A DNA stretch of 64,000 bases from Nitrosovibrio tenuis (lineage in GTDB: Bacteria > Pseudomonadota > Gammaproteobacteria > Burkholderiales > Nitrosomonadaceae): positions 124,001 to 188,000 of the forward strand of contig NZ_FOBH01000003.1 in assembly GCF_900109785.1 (NCBI RefSeq). Direction: 5' to 3'. Of this stretch, positions 30,818 through 41,538 are shown one piece after another (the first letter of the stretch is position 1; every line of letters starts with the position of its first letter). The notes beneath the pieces were generated by a model. That model saw only the letters and a list, made by a program, of their open reading frames with translations, did no database searches and was not told the origin of the DNA. The position numbers and the translations under genes were made by a program.

Positions 30818-32581
30818 TCAATATGTCCTCGCGCTGGGAGGAAACGATTCCACCGTCAGCGGTTTTAAACGGACGGGCTTGTAATCCAGATGCCGGTCCT
30901 CCCTGAAATACAAGGTATGTTTGAGCCATTTATCGTCATCCCGCTGCGGAAAATCATCGCGCGCGTGAGCACCGCGGCTTTCAGTGCGCGCCTCGGCCGA
31001 TACCATGGTCGCTATGGCTACCTCGATCAGATTGTCGAGCTCCAGCGCTTCCACACGGGCGGTATTGAACACTCTGCTCTTGTCCCTGATCTCGGTATGC
31101 CTGGCGCGTTCCGCCACTTCACCGATCTTTATAACGCCCTGTTTGAGCATGTCCGCGAAGCGAAATACGCCACAATGCGCTTGCATGGTCCTTCGCATGG
31201 CATCGCTGACCTGGGCTACGCTTTCGCCATCTTTTTGCCCATCCAGGCGGGCAAGCCGGGCGAGCGCGTTGTCAACGGCATTCGCGGGGAGCTGCTTATG
31301 ATGCGGGGACTTTTTCAGATCTTCAACCATCTGACTGGCGGCGGCGCGGCCGAACACCAGAATGTCCAGGAGGGAGTTGGTTCCAAGGCGGTTGGCGCCG
31401 TGCACGGAAACGCAGGCACATTCCCCGGCAGCGTACAGTCCCTGCACCACCTCCTCGGGTCCTGTCTTGTAGGGCGCCACCACTTGTCCGTAAAAATTGG
31501 TCGGAATCCCACCCATCATATAATGGGCGGTGGGCACAACCGGAATCGGATCATGAATCGGGTCGGCATTGGCAAATTTCATTGCGATTTCCCGGATGCC
31601 CGGCAACCGTGTCTTGATGACGTCTGCGCCCAGGTGGTCGAGCTTTAGCAGCAGATGATCGCCGTCCCTGCCACATCCTCGTCCTTCCTTTATTTCCATG
31701 GTTAGCGCACGGGATACCACGTCTCTGCTGGCCAGATCCTTGGCATGCGGTGCATAGCGTTCCATGAAGCGCTCGCCATCCTTATTGAGCAGGTAGCCAC
31801 CTTCTCCGCGCACCGCCTCGCTGATAAGAACGCCTACTCCGTATACGCCAGTAGGATGAAACTGCCAAAACTCCATGTCTTCCAGCGGAATCCCGGCGCG
31901 CGCCGCCATGCCGAGTCCATCGCCGGTATTGATGAATGCGTTCGTGCTGGCGCTGAATATGCGCGCGGCTCCGCCGGTTGCGAACAGCGTGGCTCTTGCC
32001 TGAAGCACCATGACTTCGCCCGTTTCGATATCCAGCGCTGTAATGCCGCATACATCGCCCTCTTCATCGCGAATCAGGTCCAGGCCCATCCATTCGACAA
32101 AAAACTGGGTATTGGCTTGCACATTGCGCTGATAGAGCGTGTGCAGCATGGCATGGCCAGTGCGGTCCGCCGCTGCACACGAGCGGGTAGCCTGCGCTCC
32201 ACCAAAATTCTGCGACTGGCCGCCAAATGGACGTTGGTAGATCTTGCCGTTCTCCAGGCGATCGAATGGCATGCCGAAATGTTCCAGTTCGTACACCACT
32301 TCGCTGGCCTGGCGGCACATGAATTCGATGGCGTCTTGATCCCCGAGATAATCGGAACCTTTCACGGTATCGTACATATGCCAGTGCCAATTGTCCTCAG
32401 TGACATTCCCGAGGGCGGCTGCGATACCCCCTTGCGCCGCCACCGTGTGGGAACGCGTGGGGAATACTTTAGATAGCACTGCGACCTTAAGCCCCGCTTC
32501 AGACAATTGCAACGCGGCGCGCATGCCGGCACCGCCAGCGCCTACAATGACCGCATCAAACTTTCTCTTAGCTATCGCCAC
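30818..32581 (-). CDS. sdhA: Succinate dehydrogenase flavoprotein subunit
   Basis: A 587-residue flavoprotein that oxidises succinate to fumarate at the membrane. The FAD motif [13 protein letters not shown] is at the N-terminus, the histidyl-FAD attachment is SHTVAAQGG, and active-site Arg/His segments are in [13 protein letters not shown] and [10 protein letters not shown]. The C-terminal [16 protein letters not shown] segment is typical of proteobacterial SdhA. It lies 73 bp after sdhD. Confidence 0.97.
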   Translation of the reverse strand: MAIAKRKFDAVIVGAGGAGMRAALQLSEAGLKVAVLSKVFPTRSHTVAAQGGIAAALGNVTEDNWHWHMYDTVKGSDYLGDQDAIEFMCRQASEVVYELEHFGMPFDRLENGKIYQRPFGGQSQNFGGAQATRSCAAADRTGHAMLHTLYQRNVQANTQFFVEWMGLDLIRDEEGDVCGITALDIETGEVMVLQARATLFATGGAARIFSASTNAFINTGDGLGMAARAGIPLEDMEFWQFHPTGVYGVGVLISEAVRGEGGYLLNKDGERFMERYAPHAKDLASRDVVSRALTMEIKEGRGCGRDGDHLLLKLDHLGADVIKTRLPGIREIAMKFANADPIHDPIPVVPTAHYMMGGIPTNFYGQVVAPYKTGPEEVVQGLYAAGECACVSVHGANRLGTNSLLDILVFGRAAASQMVEDLKKSPHHKQLPANAVDNALARLARLDGQKDGESVAQVSDAMRRTMQAHCGVFRFADMLKQGVIKIGEVAERARHTEIRDKSRVFNTARVEALELDNLIEVAIATMVSAEARTESRGAHARDDFPQRDDDKWLKHTLYFREDRHLDYKPVRLKPLTVESFPPSARTY

Positions 32582-32654
32582 ACAAACTCCACGCCAATTC
32601 GATGCCCATCCTCATGCCTTCCCTCTTGCCGTCCCTTATGCCAGCCCGAATAAT

Positions 32655-33002
32655 TTACAGTTCCCACAGAATCTCCACAGACCAGACGGTATAAAACAGC
32701 AACGACAATATAACAAGTATCTGTAAGCTCAGGCGGATGCCGGTCGCGTGAACGTAGTCCATCAGAATGTTTCGCACACCCACCCAAGCATGCCAGAATA
32801 GGCTGACAAGAAATAGAAAAGACGCAATACGCATCCATTGGTTACTGAATACGGCTTTCCACCCGGCATAATCATGGGGTGGCGAGATCAGCAGTATCCC
32901 GGCCAGACACAAGATAAAGACGACCATTACCACGGCGGTTATGCGCTGCGCCAGCCAGTCACGCAGGCCATAATGCGCACCGGTAACCATGCGCTTCACC
33001 AT
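32655..33002 (-). CDS. sdhD: Succinate dehydrogenase membrane anchor SdhD
   Basis: A 115-residue anchor with three membrane helices. The haem-ligand-region His lies in FWHAWVGVRNILMDYVH, and the DYVH motif near the quinone site is present. It overlaps sdhC by 7 nt. Confidence 0.93.
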   Translation of the reverse strand: MVKRMVTGAHYGLRDWLAQRITAVVMVVFILCLAGILLISPPHDYAGWKAVFSNQWMRIASFLFLVSLFWHAWVGVRNILMDYVHATGIRLSLQILVILSLLFYTVWSVEILWEL

Positions 33003-33373
33003 ATGGACATTCCGATCAGCAATGTGAGGATAAATCCGGCTGCCAGGACGATTTTGCTGGTCAAACGCGCTTGCTCAAGCTTAATCCCATAGTGTAGATC
33101 CAGACCGAGAAAACGAATGCCCGCAAAGAGATGGAGGAGAAAAACCCACAAGGCAAGTATCAGCCCGGTTTTGAATAAGGGATTTTCGAAAAGAGATTGA
33201 AACTGTGCGTAACCTTGAGGGGAATCCAGGAGCAGTTCCAGGTTGGAAAGGAGCAGGGGGATGCCGGGGAAAAACAGCAGCGCGCCACTTACGCGATGCA
33301 GTATTGAAACCACAGCCGGTAGCGGCTGCTTGATTTCCAGCAGATTAAGGTGCTTTGGGGGTTTTTTTTGCAA
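32996..33373 (-). CDS. sdhC: Succinate dehydrogenase cytochrome b556 subunit SdhC
   Basis: A 125-residue three-helix subunit. SILHRVSG carries the conserved SxxHR quinone-site residues, and the HLFAGIRFLGLDLHYG segment holds the haem-ligand His region. It is the first gene of the TCA operon, divergent from mdh across 393 bp. Confidence 0.94.
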   Translation of the reverse strand: MQKKPPKHLNLLEIKQPLPAVVSILHRVSGALLFFPGIPLLLSNLELLLDSPQGYAQFQSLFENPLFKTGLILALWVFLLHLFAGIRFLGLDLHYGIKLEQARLTSKIVLAAGFILTLLIGMSIW

Positions 33374-33766
33374 TTGTTCGTTTCCGTGCCGGTACGAAGC
33401 TGTTCAAGTTTAGACCGTTACACGGGGGGATACAACTGAGCAGGACCAAAACTGGCTGTCGCGATCTCGTTTCAGCACAACGCGAGCCTTCACTCAATTG
33501 ACAGTCCAGGTGAATGTTTCTATAGTCAGCCGCTGAGCATGTTGTTCCAGGTATGACTCGAGCATGAAATGGGAGGGAGGGTTCGCTCTTCTGGCTCGTT
33601 CTTGACTATCCGTGACGTATGATGAGCCGGACCCAAATGAACGTGTCGCCTTTTCCCGGAAAACGGAAATCCAGCGGAAATCCGGGGGACTCTCGGGCTA
33701 TTAAGCAACCGGTTCGTGGAAAGTAGCTCAGGAAATTTCTGACAAATCTCCTACAGGAGCGCAAGA
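33374..33766. other. Divergent promoter region between sdhC and mdh, 393 bp
   Basis: This non-coding region must start both the leftward sdhC-lpdA transcript and the rightward mdh-prpB-prpC transcript. It contains a near-consensus rightward promoter at 33498-33526. I see no clear leftward promoter by eye. Confidence 0.6.
33498..33526 (+). promoter_or_regulatory. Sigma70-type promoter for mdh-prpB-prpC
   Basis: TTGACA (33498-33503, consensus) is separated by exactly 17 bp from TATAGT (33521-33526, one mismatch to TATAAT). Transcription should begin near 33533, leaving a leader of about 234 nt before mdh. The match is strong enough to expect constitutive activity unless repressed. Confidence 0.7.
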
Positions 33767-34756
33767 ATGAAACCTCCCGTTCGCATCGCGGTTACAGGTG
33801 CCGCTGGCCAGATCGGTTACAGTCTGTTGTTCCGAATAGCGGCTGGCGAGATGCTGGGTAGGGATCAGCCCATCATTCTGCAATTGTTGGATATACCGCA
33901 ATCGTTGCCTTCACTCAAAGGTGTATTGATGGAGTTGGAGGATTGCGCGTTCCCGCTACTGACTGGCGTTACGACAACCGACGATCCGAGAAGTGCTTTT
34001 CGGGATGCGGGCATAGCCATGCTGGTCGGTGCGCGCCCCCGCAGCAAGGGTATGGAGCGCAGGGATCTTCTGGAAGCGAATGGCGTGATATTCTCGACCC
34101 AGGGCAGGGCGCTGGATGAAGCCGCCTGCCGGGACGTCAAGGTCTTAGTCGTCGGCAATCCCGCCAATACCAACGCCTACATAGCGATGAAAAACGCGCC
34201 TGGCCTGAACCCCGGCAACTTTTCAGCGATGATGCGGCTTGACCACAACCGGGCCTTATCGCAGGTTGCTGCCAAAATCGGGAGGCCGGTCTCCAGCATA
34301 AGAAAGATGATCGTCTGGGGCAACCATTCGCCCACGCAGTATCCCGACCTTAATCATGCGGAGGCGGATGATGGCAAAGTCAGGGATCTCGTCAACGATC
34401 CAGAATGGGTGGAAAACTATTTTATTCCCCATATGCAAAACCGTGGCACCGAAGTCATTGCTGCACGGGGTCTGTCGAGTGCCGCCAGCGCCGCAAATGC
34501 TGCTATCGGCCATGTCCGGGATTGGGTCTTCGGGACGCGCGAAGACGATTGGGTATCGATGGGCATTCCATCGGATGGCAGTTACGGTATTCCGGAGGGC
34601 GTCATGTACGGTTTCCCGGTAACTTGCAGCGGATCCGCTTATCAGCTCGTGCCCGCTCTGGAGATAAGCGAATTCGACAGGACAAAAATGGATATCACTT
34701 ATCGCGAACTGATGGAAGAGCGAGAATCCGTGAAGCACTTGCTTCTTAACTCCTGA
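33767..34756 (+). CDS. mdh: Malate dehydrogenase (LDH-like, NAD-dependent)
   Basis: A 329-residue malate dehydrogenase interconverting malate and oxaloacetate. The NAD motif [18 protein letters not shown] is near the N-terminus, the substrate arginines are in [15 protein letters not shown], and the catalytic His is in [12 protein letters not shown]. This is the cytosolic-type family common in betaproteobacteria. CTACAGGAGCGCAAG before the ATG supplies AGGAG. It begins the rightward cluster with prpB 30 bp downstream, linking methylcitrate products to the TCA cycle. Confidence 0.95.
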   Translation: MKPPVRIAVTGAAGQIGYSLLFRIAAGEMLGRDQPIILQLLDIPQSLPSLKGVLMELEDCAFPLLTGVTTTDDPRSAFRDAGIAMLVGARPRSKGMERRDLLEANGVIFSTQGRALDEAACRDVKVLVVGNPANTNAYIAMKNAPGLNPGNFSAMMRLDHNRALSQVAAKIGRPVSSIRKMIVWGNHSPTQYPDLNHAEADDGKVRDLVNDPEWVENYFIPHMQNRGTEVIAARGLSSAASAANAAIGHVRDWVFGTREDDWVSMGIPSDGSYGIPEGVMYGFPVTCSGSAYQLVPALEISEFDRTKMDITYRELMEERESVKHLLLNS

Positions 34757-34786
34757 CGTTTTCCTCGGCATTTCACCATAACTTCC

Positions 34787-35689
34787 ATGATCGCCTCAGC
34801 GGGTTTCCGTTTTCGCGCCGCGCTTAGCCAGGAGAGGCCCTTGCAGGTGGCGGGCTGCATCAATGCCTATTCCGCGCGCCTCGCGGAAGCAGCCGGCTTC
34901 AGAGCGATATATCTTTCAGGCGCTGGTGTAGCGGTTGCCTCGCTCGGAGTACCCGATCTGGGCATTTCCACTCTCGACGATGTGCTGACGGACGTGCGCC
35001 GGATTACGGATGCGGCCGAGCTGCCGCTGTTGGTGGACGCGGATACGGGATTTGGGGCAAGCGCGTTCAATATCGCTCGCACGGTGAAGTTGCTCATAAA
35101 ATCCGGGGCAGGAGCAATGCATATCGAGGATCAGGTGCAGGCCAAGCGCTGCGGGCACCGTCCGGGCAAGGCGCTTGTTAGCGCAGCCGAAATGGTGGAT
35201 CGCATCAAGGCCGCAGTGGACGCACGGACCGACCCTGACTTTGTCATCATGGCACGAACCGATGCGCTTGCGGCGGAGGGAATGCAGTCAGCAATCGAGC
35301 GGTCATGCGCTTATGTGGAGGCGGGCGCGGACATGATCTTTCCCGAAGCGGTAACCGAGCTGGAAACGTACCGGAAGTTTGCAGCCGCCATCAACGTGCC
35401 TGTTCTCGCAAATATGACCGAGTTTGGCGTAACGCCTCTTTATACTGTCGAGGAGTTGGCCCAGGTTGATGTGGCGATAGCGCTTTATCCGCTCTCCGCC
35501 TTTCGCGCCATGAGTGCGGCCGCGCTGAACGTGTACCGGACAATACGCACCGAGGGCTCTCAGAAAAATATGATTGCCGAGATGCAGACTCGGGCTGAAC
35601 TGTATGACCTTATCGATTACCATGCGTACGAAGAGAAACTGAACAAGCTGTTTTCCAGTCCCCACATAATAAAACCAGAGAATGAATAA
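34787..35689 (+). CDS. prpB: 2-methylisocitrate lyase
   Basis: A 300-residue isocitrate-lyase-superfamily barrel that cleaves 2-methylisocitrate to pyruvate and succinate. The catalytic signature is [10 protein letters not shown], with metal-binding VDADTGFG and IEDQ. Its length fits PrpB rather than the longer AceA. It overlaps prpC by 8 nt. The ribosome binding site before 34787 is weak. Confidence 0.93.
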   Translation: MIASAGFRFRAALSQERPLQVAGCINAYSARLAEAAGFRAIYLSGAGVAVASLGVPDLGISTLDDVLTDVRRITDAAELPLLVDADTGFGASAFNIARTVKLLIKSGAGAMHIEDQVQAKRCGHRPGKALVSAAEMVDRIKAAVDARTDPDFVIMARTDALAAEGMQSAIERSCAYVEAGADMIFPEAVTELETYRKFAAAINVPVLANMTEFGVTPLYTVEELAQVDVAIALYPLSAFRAMSAAALNVYRTIRTEGSQKNMIAEMQTRAELYDLIDYHAYEEKLNKLFSSPHIIKPENE

Positions 35690-36836
35690 AGCTGATAGTA
35701 GCCTGCCCAGAGCCAAGAAATCTGTAGTGTTGTCGGGAGTGATGGCCGGCAATACCGCCATCTCGAGCGTTGGCAGAACGGGCAATGATCTGCATTATCG
35801 CGGTTACGACATTCTCGACGTAGCCGATACCTGCGAATTTGAAGAAATCGCCTATCTGCTGATACATGAGAAGTTGCCGACTCAGGCAGAGCTGGATGCA
35901 TACAAGGCAAAACTCAAGAATCTGCGCAATCTGCCCGAGAGTTTGAAGGTTGTCCTGGAAGCGATCCCGGCAACGGCTCATCCTATGGATGTTCTGCGTA
36001 CCGGTGTTTCCGCATTAGGGACGGTGCTGCCGGAAGCGGAAAAACACTCTATCGAGGGTGCGCGCGACTTGGCGGACAAGCTCTTGGCCTGCCTCGGCTC
36101 CATGTTGCTCTACTGGTACCATCATTCCCATCAACATCAACGCATAGAAGTAGCGACCGATGATGATTCCATTGGCGGGCACTTTCTGCACCTGCTGCAT
36201 GGCAAGCCGCCGCCTCCATCCTGGGTGAGAGCGATGCACACCTCGCTGATCCTGTACGCCGAGCATGAGTTTAATGCATCCACTTTTACCGCGCGCGTGA
36301 TCGCAAGCACCGGGTCTGATTTCTACTCGGCCATCACTGGCGCCATCGGCGCCCTGCGGGGACCCAAACATGGCGGTGCCAACGAGGCCGCGTTCGATAT
36401 CCAGAAGCGCTACAGCAACCCGGATGAGGCCGAGGCGGATATTCGCCGGCGCGTGGCCGAAAAGGAAATCATTATCGGCTTCGGCCACCCGGTTTATACC
36501 ATCGCGGATCCTCGCAACAGAGTCATCCGCGAAGTGGCGAGAAAACTCTCGATGGAGGCGGGGGATACGAAAATGTTCGATGTGGCCGCAAGATTGGAAT
36601 CAGTGATGTGGGACATCAAGAAAATGTTCCCCAACCTCGACTGGTACTCCGCAGTGAGCTACCACATGATGGGCGTGCCAACTGCCATGTTCACGCCACT
36701 GTTCGCGATTGCCCGGACCGGCGGCTGGGCGGCGCACATCATCGAGCAGCGGGTCGATAACAAGATCATCCGGCCCTCGGCAAATTACATCGGCCCGGAA
36801 GAGCGGGAGTTTGAGCCGGTTTCGATACGAGCATAA
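35682..36836 (+). CDS. prpC: 2-methylcitrate synthase
   Basis: A 384-residue citrate-synthase-fold enzyme condensing propionyl-CoA with oxaloacetate. Catalytic histidines are in [12 protein letters not shown] and [14 protein letters not shown], with HEFNAST equivalent EHEFNASTF. It lacks the N-terminal domain of GltA type [23 protein letters not shown] is typical of PrpC. It is translationally coupled to prpB. Confidence 0.94.
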   Translation: MNKADSSLPRAKKSVVLSGVMAGNTAISSVGRTGNDLHYRGYDILDVADTCEFEEIAYLLIHEKLPTQAELDAYKAKLKNLRNLPESLKVVLEAIPATAHPMDVLRTGVSALGTVLPEAEKHSIEGARDLADKLLACLGSMLLYWYHHSHQHQRIEVATDDDSIGGHFLHLLHGKPPPPSWVRAMHTSLILYAEHEFNASTFTARVIASTGSDFYSAITGAIGALRGPKHGGANEAAFDIQKRYSNPDEAEADIRRRVAEKEIIIGFGHPVYTIADPRNRVIREVARKLSMEAGDTKMFDVAARLESVMWDIKKMFPNLDWYSAVSYHMMGVPTAMFTPLFAIARTGGWAAHIIEQRVDNKIIRPSANYIGPEEREFEPVSIRA

Positions 36837-37394
36837 TCCTAGGTAGATTAATTTGCCTTAATTGTCTAATAATGAGCTGATTTTCAAGTTTGAAATTAAT
36901 ACATTCTCATCGTTACATGTATGTCTCGGACTGAATGGGCTAGATCTTCCTTCATGCATCTTTTATGACCCTTATTGTCGGATCTGTGCACGCGGATATT
37001 GGCTTCTTCGCATGAAATTTGGAAGGAACTTCCGGGCAAGATCATAAAGTTTTCCCCATCTCAGGTGTCTTGATTAACAGCCCGTGCGACAAGACCGATG
37101 CCACTCCTGGAACTTGAAGCCCACATTACGGAATTACCGCCGCAGTCAGCTCCCAATATCCAAGTCACTGTGACTTTGATCTGGGGACTGCTACACCTGA
37201 TCCGCCGGTAATGGATGCTCGGAAGACGCATTGCAAGGACAATCACGATACTGATGAAAGTGGAGTCCGTCGGTTTGCGTGAAGGCTTTCAGCATTGCGA
37301 ATGCTTGCGGCTCAGGCTGAATTGTTATTACAGGGTTTGATTTTTCCTTCACGTCAGCCCACTGTGCCGAACCTTAAAGAACGATGCGCTGTGG
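36837..37394. other. Intergenic region, 558 bp
   Basis: Between prpC and the 3' end of the leftward TPR gene. It contains a 15-bp dyad AAGTCAC-T-GTGACTT at 37162-37176 and a hairpin AGCATT-GCG-AATGCT at 37291-37305. A 61-residue minus-strand frame at 37061-37246 includes IKVTVTWILGADCGGNSVMW, which looks faintly like a decayed structural-protein fragment, but I cannot support a gene. Confidence 0.45.
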
Positions 37395-39044
37395 TCAATG
37401 TTTTACCAGAAAGGCCTTGGCCTGCTCCAGTTCGGGACGCTCGGTATCATGATCGGCCGCCATGGTTCGAAGTTTGGCGTAATAGTTGCGGGCTACTTTT
37501 TGGTTGCCTGACGCTTCCGCAGCGCGAGCGGCACCGTAAGTGCTGCGGAAGCGGTTGGGATCGCGCTTCAGGGAACGTTCGAACTCGGCGAACGCTTGTG
37601 CCGGACGGCCGAGCGCTAGCAACATTTCTCCGAGCAGCTCGCGAGAAGGCGCGACATTTCCCGGAGTCACCGGGTGTTTGTCGCTTGCTTCTTCAGCTTC
37701 TGCGGCGGCACGCATCAGCGACACCGCCTCGTCGTTTCTGTTCTCCGCGAGGGCAAGCCAGGCATTGACTGCTTTGATTTGAAAGTCTGTCTGACCCGCC
37801 CAATAGTCCAGTTTGGTCGCTGCCATGGCGTCCTTGAGTGCCTTCAGTCGTGCGACGTCCTTCCGCGCAGCCGCATTATCTCTGCTGCGCGCGGCACCCA
37901 TGCCCCGGGCGAAGACGAGAATTGCTTCAGCTTGAGGAAACTTGCTCCAGGCAAGCCCGGCGGGGGACAGCTCGAGCGCAGCAGCGCCTTTCCAGTCAGC
38001 GCGTTCCACCGCAAAGCGTGCTGGAATAGCGGCGAAGGCATAAGCAGCGGGAAAATTTTCCACATTGACCTTGCGGGTCGACGCGGCTTCATCCACAAGG
38101 CGTTTGGCTGCCTTATCTTGCGCTTGCTGGAGATAGGCGAAAACCATGTAATCCATTGCGTGCAGCGCGTCGTATGTGCCAATGCCAAGGGTCGCTTCCT
38201 TGAGCTCACTCTTGGCTGCAAGATAAGAGGCGCGATTGCTCTCCGCCATCTCATGCCACAGACCGACGCGGCTAAAGATGTGTGACGGCATGTGCAGCGC
38301 ATGCGGCACCGAGGGTGCGATCCTGGCATAGGCTCGGGCTGCGGGGAGACCTCTTTCGGCCAGCTCGGCATAATCGTAGGTGTGGATCAGATAGTGAGCG
38401 ACCCCCGGATGATCCGGATATTTCTCGAATAATGGTTCCAGGATATTTGCTGCCTTGAGCTGATTAGCGAAAGTTTTATCGGTAGGCAGCGCTGTAGCGT
38501 CGAGCGCGAGAGCATAAAGGATTTGTGCTTCAATATCTTCGGGGTAGCGTGCTGCCACACCTTCCATCGCTTTCTGGAAGGCCAATACCCGCGGTCGGTA
38601 GTCGGTCGTTTCCCAATTCTTGAATAGTGCGGCCAGCGCGGCGATATAATCACCTTCGCGTTCGGTCTTGACGCCCAGGTGCTGGGCGTCGGCCACGGCC
38701 GATGCGCCCGCTGTCCACGCTTTTGGTATGGGCGGCCACGTAAACGGGTTACCCATCGACGTGATGGCAATGGCCCAGTAAGCCATGCCGCATTCCGGAT
38801 CGTGGTGGAGCACTCTGCCAAATGACTTAATTGCCGGGTCGAACCAGAAGGAATGAAATAGTGCCATGCCCCGGTTGAATTCCTTCTGCGCCGCGATGTT
38901 ACAACTGACCGGGAAGCTCACCTTGCCTAATTTCTCAGGTGGAACATTGCCTAAGGCGTCGTGCTCATCATGTCCCCGCCCTCCGGATGCTCCAATGCAG
39001 AGTATTATGGCTAGCATCCATGGCATCGTTTTTGGCAAAATCAT
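37395..39044 (-). CDS. Exported tetratricopeptide-repeat protein
   Basis: A 549-residue protein with a signal peptide (about residues 1-24, hydrophobic LAIILCIGASGG) and then helical TPR-like repeats through the length: FNRGMALFHSFWFDPAIKSFGRVLHHDPECGMAYW near 58-92 and AFAEFERSLKRDPNRFRSTYGAARAAE near the C-terminus. Conserved aromatic and His motifs such as HYLIHTYD and LHMPSHIF are characteristic of a bacterial exported TPR family. ATG at 39044 has AAGGA upstream. The partner is unknown. It interrupts the prp gene series on the opposite strand. Confidence 0.82.
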   Translation of the reverse strand: MILPKTMPWMLAIILCIGASGGRGHDEHDALGNVPPEKLGKVSFPVSCNIAAQKEFNRGMALFHSFWFDPAIKSFGRVLHHDPECGMAYWAIAITSMGNPFTWPPIPKAWTAGASAVADAQHLGVKTEREGDYIAALAALFKNWETTDYRPRVLAFQKAMEGVAARYPEDIEAQILYALALDATALPTDKTFANQLKAANILEPLFEKYPDHPGVAHYLIHTYDYAELAERGLPAARAYARIAPSVPHALHMPSHIFSRVGLWHEMAESNRASYLAAKSELKEATLGIGTYDALHAMDYMVFAYLQQAQDKAAKRLVDEAASTRKVNVENFPAAYAFAAIPARFAVERADWKGAAALELSPAGLAWSKFPQAEAILVFARGMGAARSRDNAAARKDVARLKALKDAMAATKLDYWAGQTDFQIKAVNAWLALAENRNDEAVSLMRAAAEAEEASDKHPVTPGNVAPSRELLGEMLLALGRPAQAFAEFERSLKRDPNRFRSTYGAARAAEASGNQKVARNYYAKLRTMAADHDTERPELEQAKAFLVKH

Positions 39045-39389
39045 GTTATTTTTCCTTAACAGTGATCCCAGGCGAGCCTCGTTTCGCGGGCAAAGCTGTA
39101 GGGAAAGGGTTCGGGAAGCGGGCGGTGCATTGCTTTGTATCCGCTAATTTTTATAGCGCATCCCGCCTATAAGTCAAGCTCGTCATTATATGGCTCAGGT
39201 GGGGTGATCGGTACCAGAAAGGCCGGCGATGAGCTCATTTCTAATATTGAAGAAGAGCATACGACGTCCCTTGTAAAGCTGAGTAATCGGTAAGCTGATG
39301 TTGGATGGATGGGCATATGCTATGCTGAGGCTGTGGAATAAGAAAAAATTATTCCAGATATCCGCTGCGTATTTTTGTAGGAGTAGAAA
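39045..39389. other. Divergent intergenic region, 345 bp
   Basis: Promoter space for the TPR gene (leftward) and the 159-residue gene (rightward). It contains the hairpin at 39334-39356. No RNA gene or extra coding frame was recognised. Confidence 0.45.
39334..39356 (+). promoter_or_regulatory. Leader hairpin before the 159-residue gene
   Basis: TGGAATAA and TTATTCCA form a perfect 8-bp stem around a 7-nt A-rich loop, ending 33 nt before the ATG at 39390. It may be an operator or an mRNA structure. Confidence 0.35.
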
Positions 39390-39869
39390 ATGGCAAACGG
39401 TACCGCTACCCAGGAACTGGTTATCCACAGCATTTCGGCCGACGTGGCCATGGAATACCTTGCCACCGAAGACTGGGAACTCGCTCGTCAAAGCCTAGTG
39501 GAGTTGGAGGAATTCCGAAGCGCAAGAGATGAAATAGAGTCCAGATTCGAGATCGACCTTACGGATATTGAGGCGATTGTCGATTTGCCTACGGACTCGT
39601 TTAATAACTTAAAAAACGATATGGTTCTGGTAATTGATTCGCAGCTTCTACGGTTCAGCGAAATGTTCCGGCAGAAGGTCTGCGTTGACCTGGATTACTG
39701 CAATTTGAAAAAGAGCAAGGGGTGGCGCATCGTTGAATACCTGATTGGTGCGCTCGCTATTGTTTTTGACAAGGGGTTAATACCATTGTCATTTTATATA
39801 TTCAAGCGAGAGATATTGGATGAGCTGTGCCAATGTCCGGAACGCGAAGCCGAGCATATTGCCGACTGA
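39390..39869 (+). CDS. Hypothetical protein, 159 residues
   Basis: The ATG is preceded by TAGGAG at good spacing, which supports a real gene. The product is acidic and helical at the N-terminus (VAMEYLATEDWELARQSLVELEEF), has IDLTDIEAIVDLPTDSFNNL in the middle, and a more hydrophobic stretch near 118-135 (IVEYLIGALAIVFDKGLIPLSFYIF) that could be one membrane helix or a buried core. I recognise no family. It lies alone between the TPR gene and prpD. Confidence 0.65.
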   Translation: MANGTATQELVIHSISADVAMEYLATEDWELARQSLVELEEFRSARDEIESRFEIDLTDIEAIVDLPTDSFNNLKNDMVLVIDSQLLRFSEMFRQKVCVDLDYCNLKKSKGWRIVEYLIGALAIVFDKGLIPLSFYIFKREILDELCQCPEREAEHIAD

Positions 39870-39989
39870 ATTACTTGGTCTACATTAGCCAATATATATT
39901 CGTTCAATCATATCCCGGATCCCGCCCTCAGGTCTGATAACGAGATATACGAGATATTTCGATAAGTATCGCGTCAACTGAGAAGTTCG

Positions 39990-40020
39990 CGGCGACCGAA
40001 GCGCGCGAGCCGGGTCGCCG
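39990..40020 (+). promoter_or_regulatory. GC-rich hairpin in the prpD leader
   Basis: CGGCGACC and GGTCGCCG form a perfect 8-bp stem around a 15-nt loop containing GCGCGC. It ends 27 nt upstream of the prpD ATG. It could be an operator, an attenuator or a translational control element. Confidence 0.4.
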
Positions 40021-40047
40021 GCGCAAAATAATCCCAGATATTCCTCA

Positions 40048-41538
40048 ATGTCATCCCTTATCCCTGATACACGTCCCCAGCCCGATCAGGTGCTTGTCGA
40101 TATTGCCGACTACGTCGTCAATCGCAAAATTGAAAGTGACTTGGCGTACGAGACCGCGCATTATTGTTTGATGGATTCGCTTGGGTGCGCAATGGAAGCG
40201 CTCACTTATCCCGCCTGTAGCAGGCTGCTTGGCCCTGTTGTGAACGGCACAATTGTCCCGAATGGAGCGAGAGTGCCTGGCACGCGGTTCCAGCTCGATC
40301 CGGTACAGGCTGCATTCAACCTCGGGACGATCATTCGCTGGCTGGATTTCAACGATACCTGGCTTGCAGCCGAGTGGGGGCATCCTTCGGATAATCTGGG
40401 TGGCATCCTCGCGGTTGCGGACTGGTCCGCGCGTAATGCCGTGGCTGAGGGTGGACAGCCGTTAATGATGAGGGATGTTCTGACGGCAATGATCAAGGCA
40501 CATGAAATCCAGGGTTGCCTCGCGTTGGAAAACAGTTTCAACAAGGTCGGGTTGGATCACGTGGTATTGGTGAAGGTTGCGTCGGTTGCGGTGATCACGC
40601 ATCTGCTGGGCGGCAGCCGTGATCAGATTACCGATGCGCTTTCACAGGCTTGGGTAGACGGACAAGCTCTGCGCACTTATCGCCATGCGCCCAATACGGG
40701 TTCACGCAAGTCCTGGGCGGCGGGCGATGCCACCAGCCGCGCGGTCTGGCTTGCGCTGATGACGCTCAAGGGAGAAATGGGTTATTCCACAGCACTCACT
40801 GCCAAAACCTGGGGGTTTTACGATGTACTGTTCAAGGGACAGCCGTTCAGGTTTCAAAGGCGGATCGAGCAGTGGGACTCATACGTAATGGAAAACATCT
40901 TGTTCAAGGTTTCTTTTCCTGCGGAATTTCACTCCCAGACCGCGGCGGAGTGCGCTATGCAATTACACCCCTGGGTGAAAGACCGAATAAGCGATATTGA
41001 GAGGATTACCATACGCACGCACGAGGCCGCAATACGCATTATCGACAAGAAAGGGCCGCTCAACAATTATGCCGACCGCGATCACTGTATCCAGTATATT
41101 GTTGCGGTGGCGCTTATTTTTGGCCGGCTTGCCGCTGCGGATTATGAAGACACCGTTGCCGCCGATCCGCGCATCGACGCGTTGCGTGAAAAGATAACCT
41201 GCGTCGAGGACCCGCAATTCACCCGCGACTACCACGATCCCGCAAAACGCTCCATAGCCAACGGTCTAACGGTGGAATTCAAGGATGGAGAAAGACTGGA
41301 TGAGGTCGTGATGGAATATCCCATTGGCCATCGGCTTCGTCGCAAGGAAGGCATTCCCTTACTGGAAGCGAAATTCGAAACCAACCTTGCGCGCGTCTTT
41401 TCGGCAGAGCAGCAAAAAAAGATAATCGATCTCTACCTCGATCGAGAAGGCCTGGAAAAGATGGCGGTCAACGAGTTTGTTGACATGTGGAACCCTGACG
41501 TTTTCCGAGAACCGCCGGCGCCATTAGCGAGATCTTAA
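40048..41538 (+). CDS. prpD: 2-methylcitrate dehydratase
   Basis: A 496-residue MmgE/PrpD-family dehydratase converting 2-methylcitrate to 2-methyl-cis-aconitate. Typical segments are [64 protein letters not shown] and the C-terminal [20 protein letters not shown]. Its length is normal for PrpD. The start lacks a good ribosome binding site. The stop overlaps the convergent membrane-protein gene by 4 nt. It is about 3.2 kb from prpC, an unusually broken prp arrangement. Confidence 0.94.
   Translation: MSSLIPDTRPQPDQVLVDIADYVVNRKIESDLAYETAHYCLMDSLGCAMEALTYPACSRLLGPVVNGTIVPNGARVPGTRFQLDPVQAAFNLGTIIRWLDFNDTWLAAEWGHPSDNLGGILAVADWSARNAVAEGGQPLMMRDVLTAMIKAHEIQGCLALENSFNKVGLDHVVLVKVASVAVITHLLGGSRDQITDALSQAWVDGQALRTYRHAPNTGSRKSWAAGDATSRAVWLALMTLKGEMGYSTALTAKTWGFYDVLFKGQPFRFQRRIEQWDSYVMENILFKVSFPAEFHSQTAAECAMQLHPWVKDRISDIERITIRTHEAAIRIIDKKGPLNNYADRDHCIQYIVAVALIFGRLAAADYEDTVAADPRIDALREKITCVEDPQFTRDYHDPAKRSIANGLTVEFKDGERLDEVVMEYPIGHRLRRKEGIPLLEAKFETNLARVFSAEQQKKIIDLYLDREGLEKMAVNEFVDMWNPDVFREPPAPLARS

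Noticed and set aside
39195-39491. 98-residue minus-strand frame upstream of the TPR gene
   Set aside because: It overlaps the better supported 159-residue gene and has no family or ribosome binding site support.
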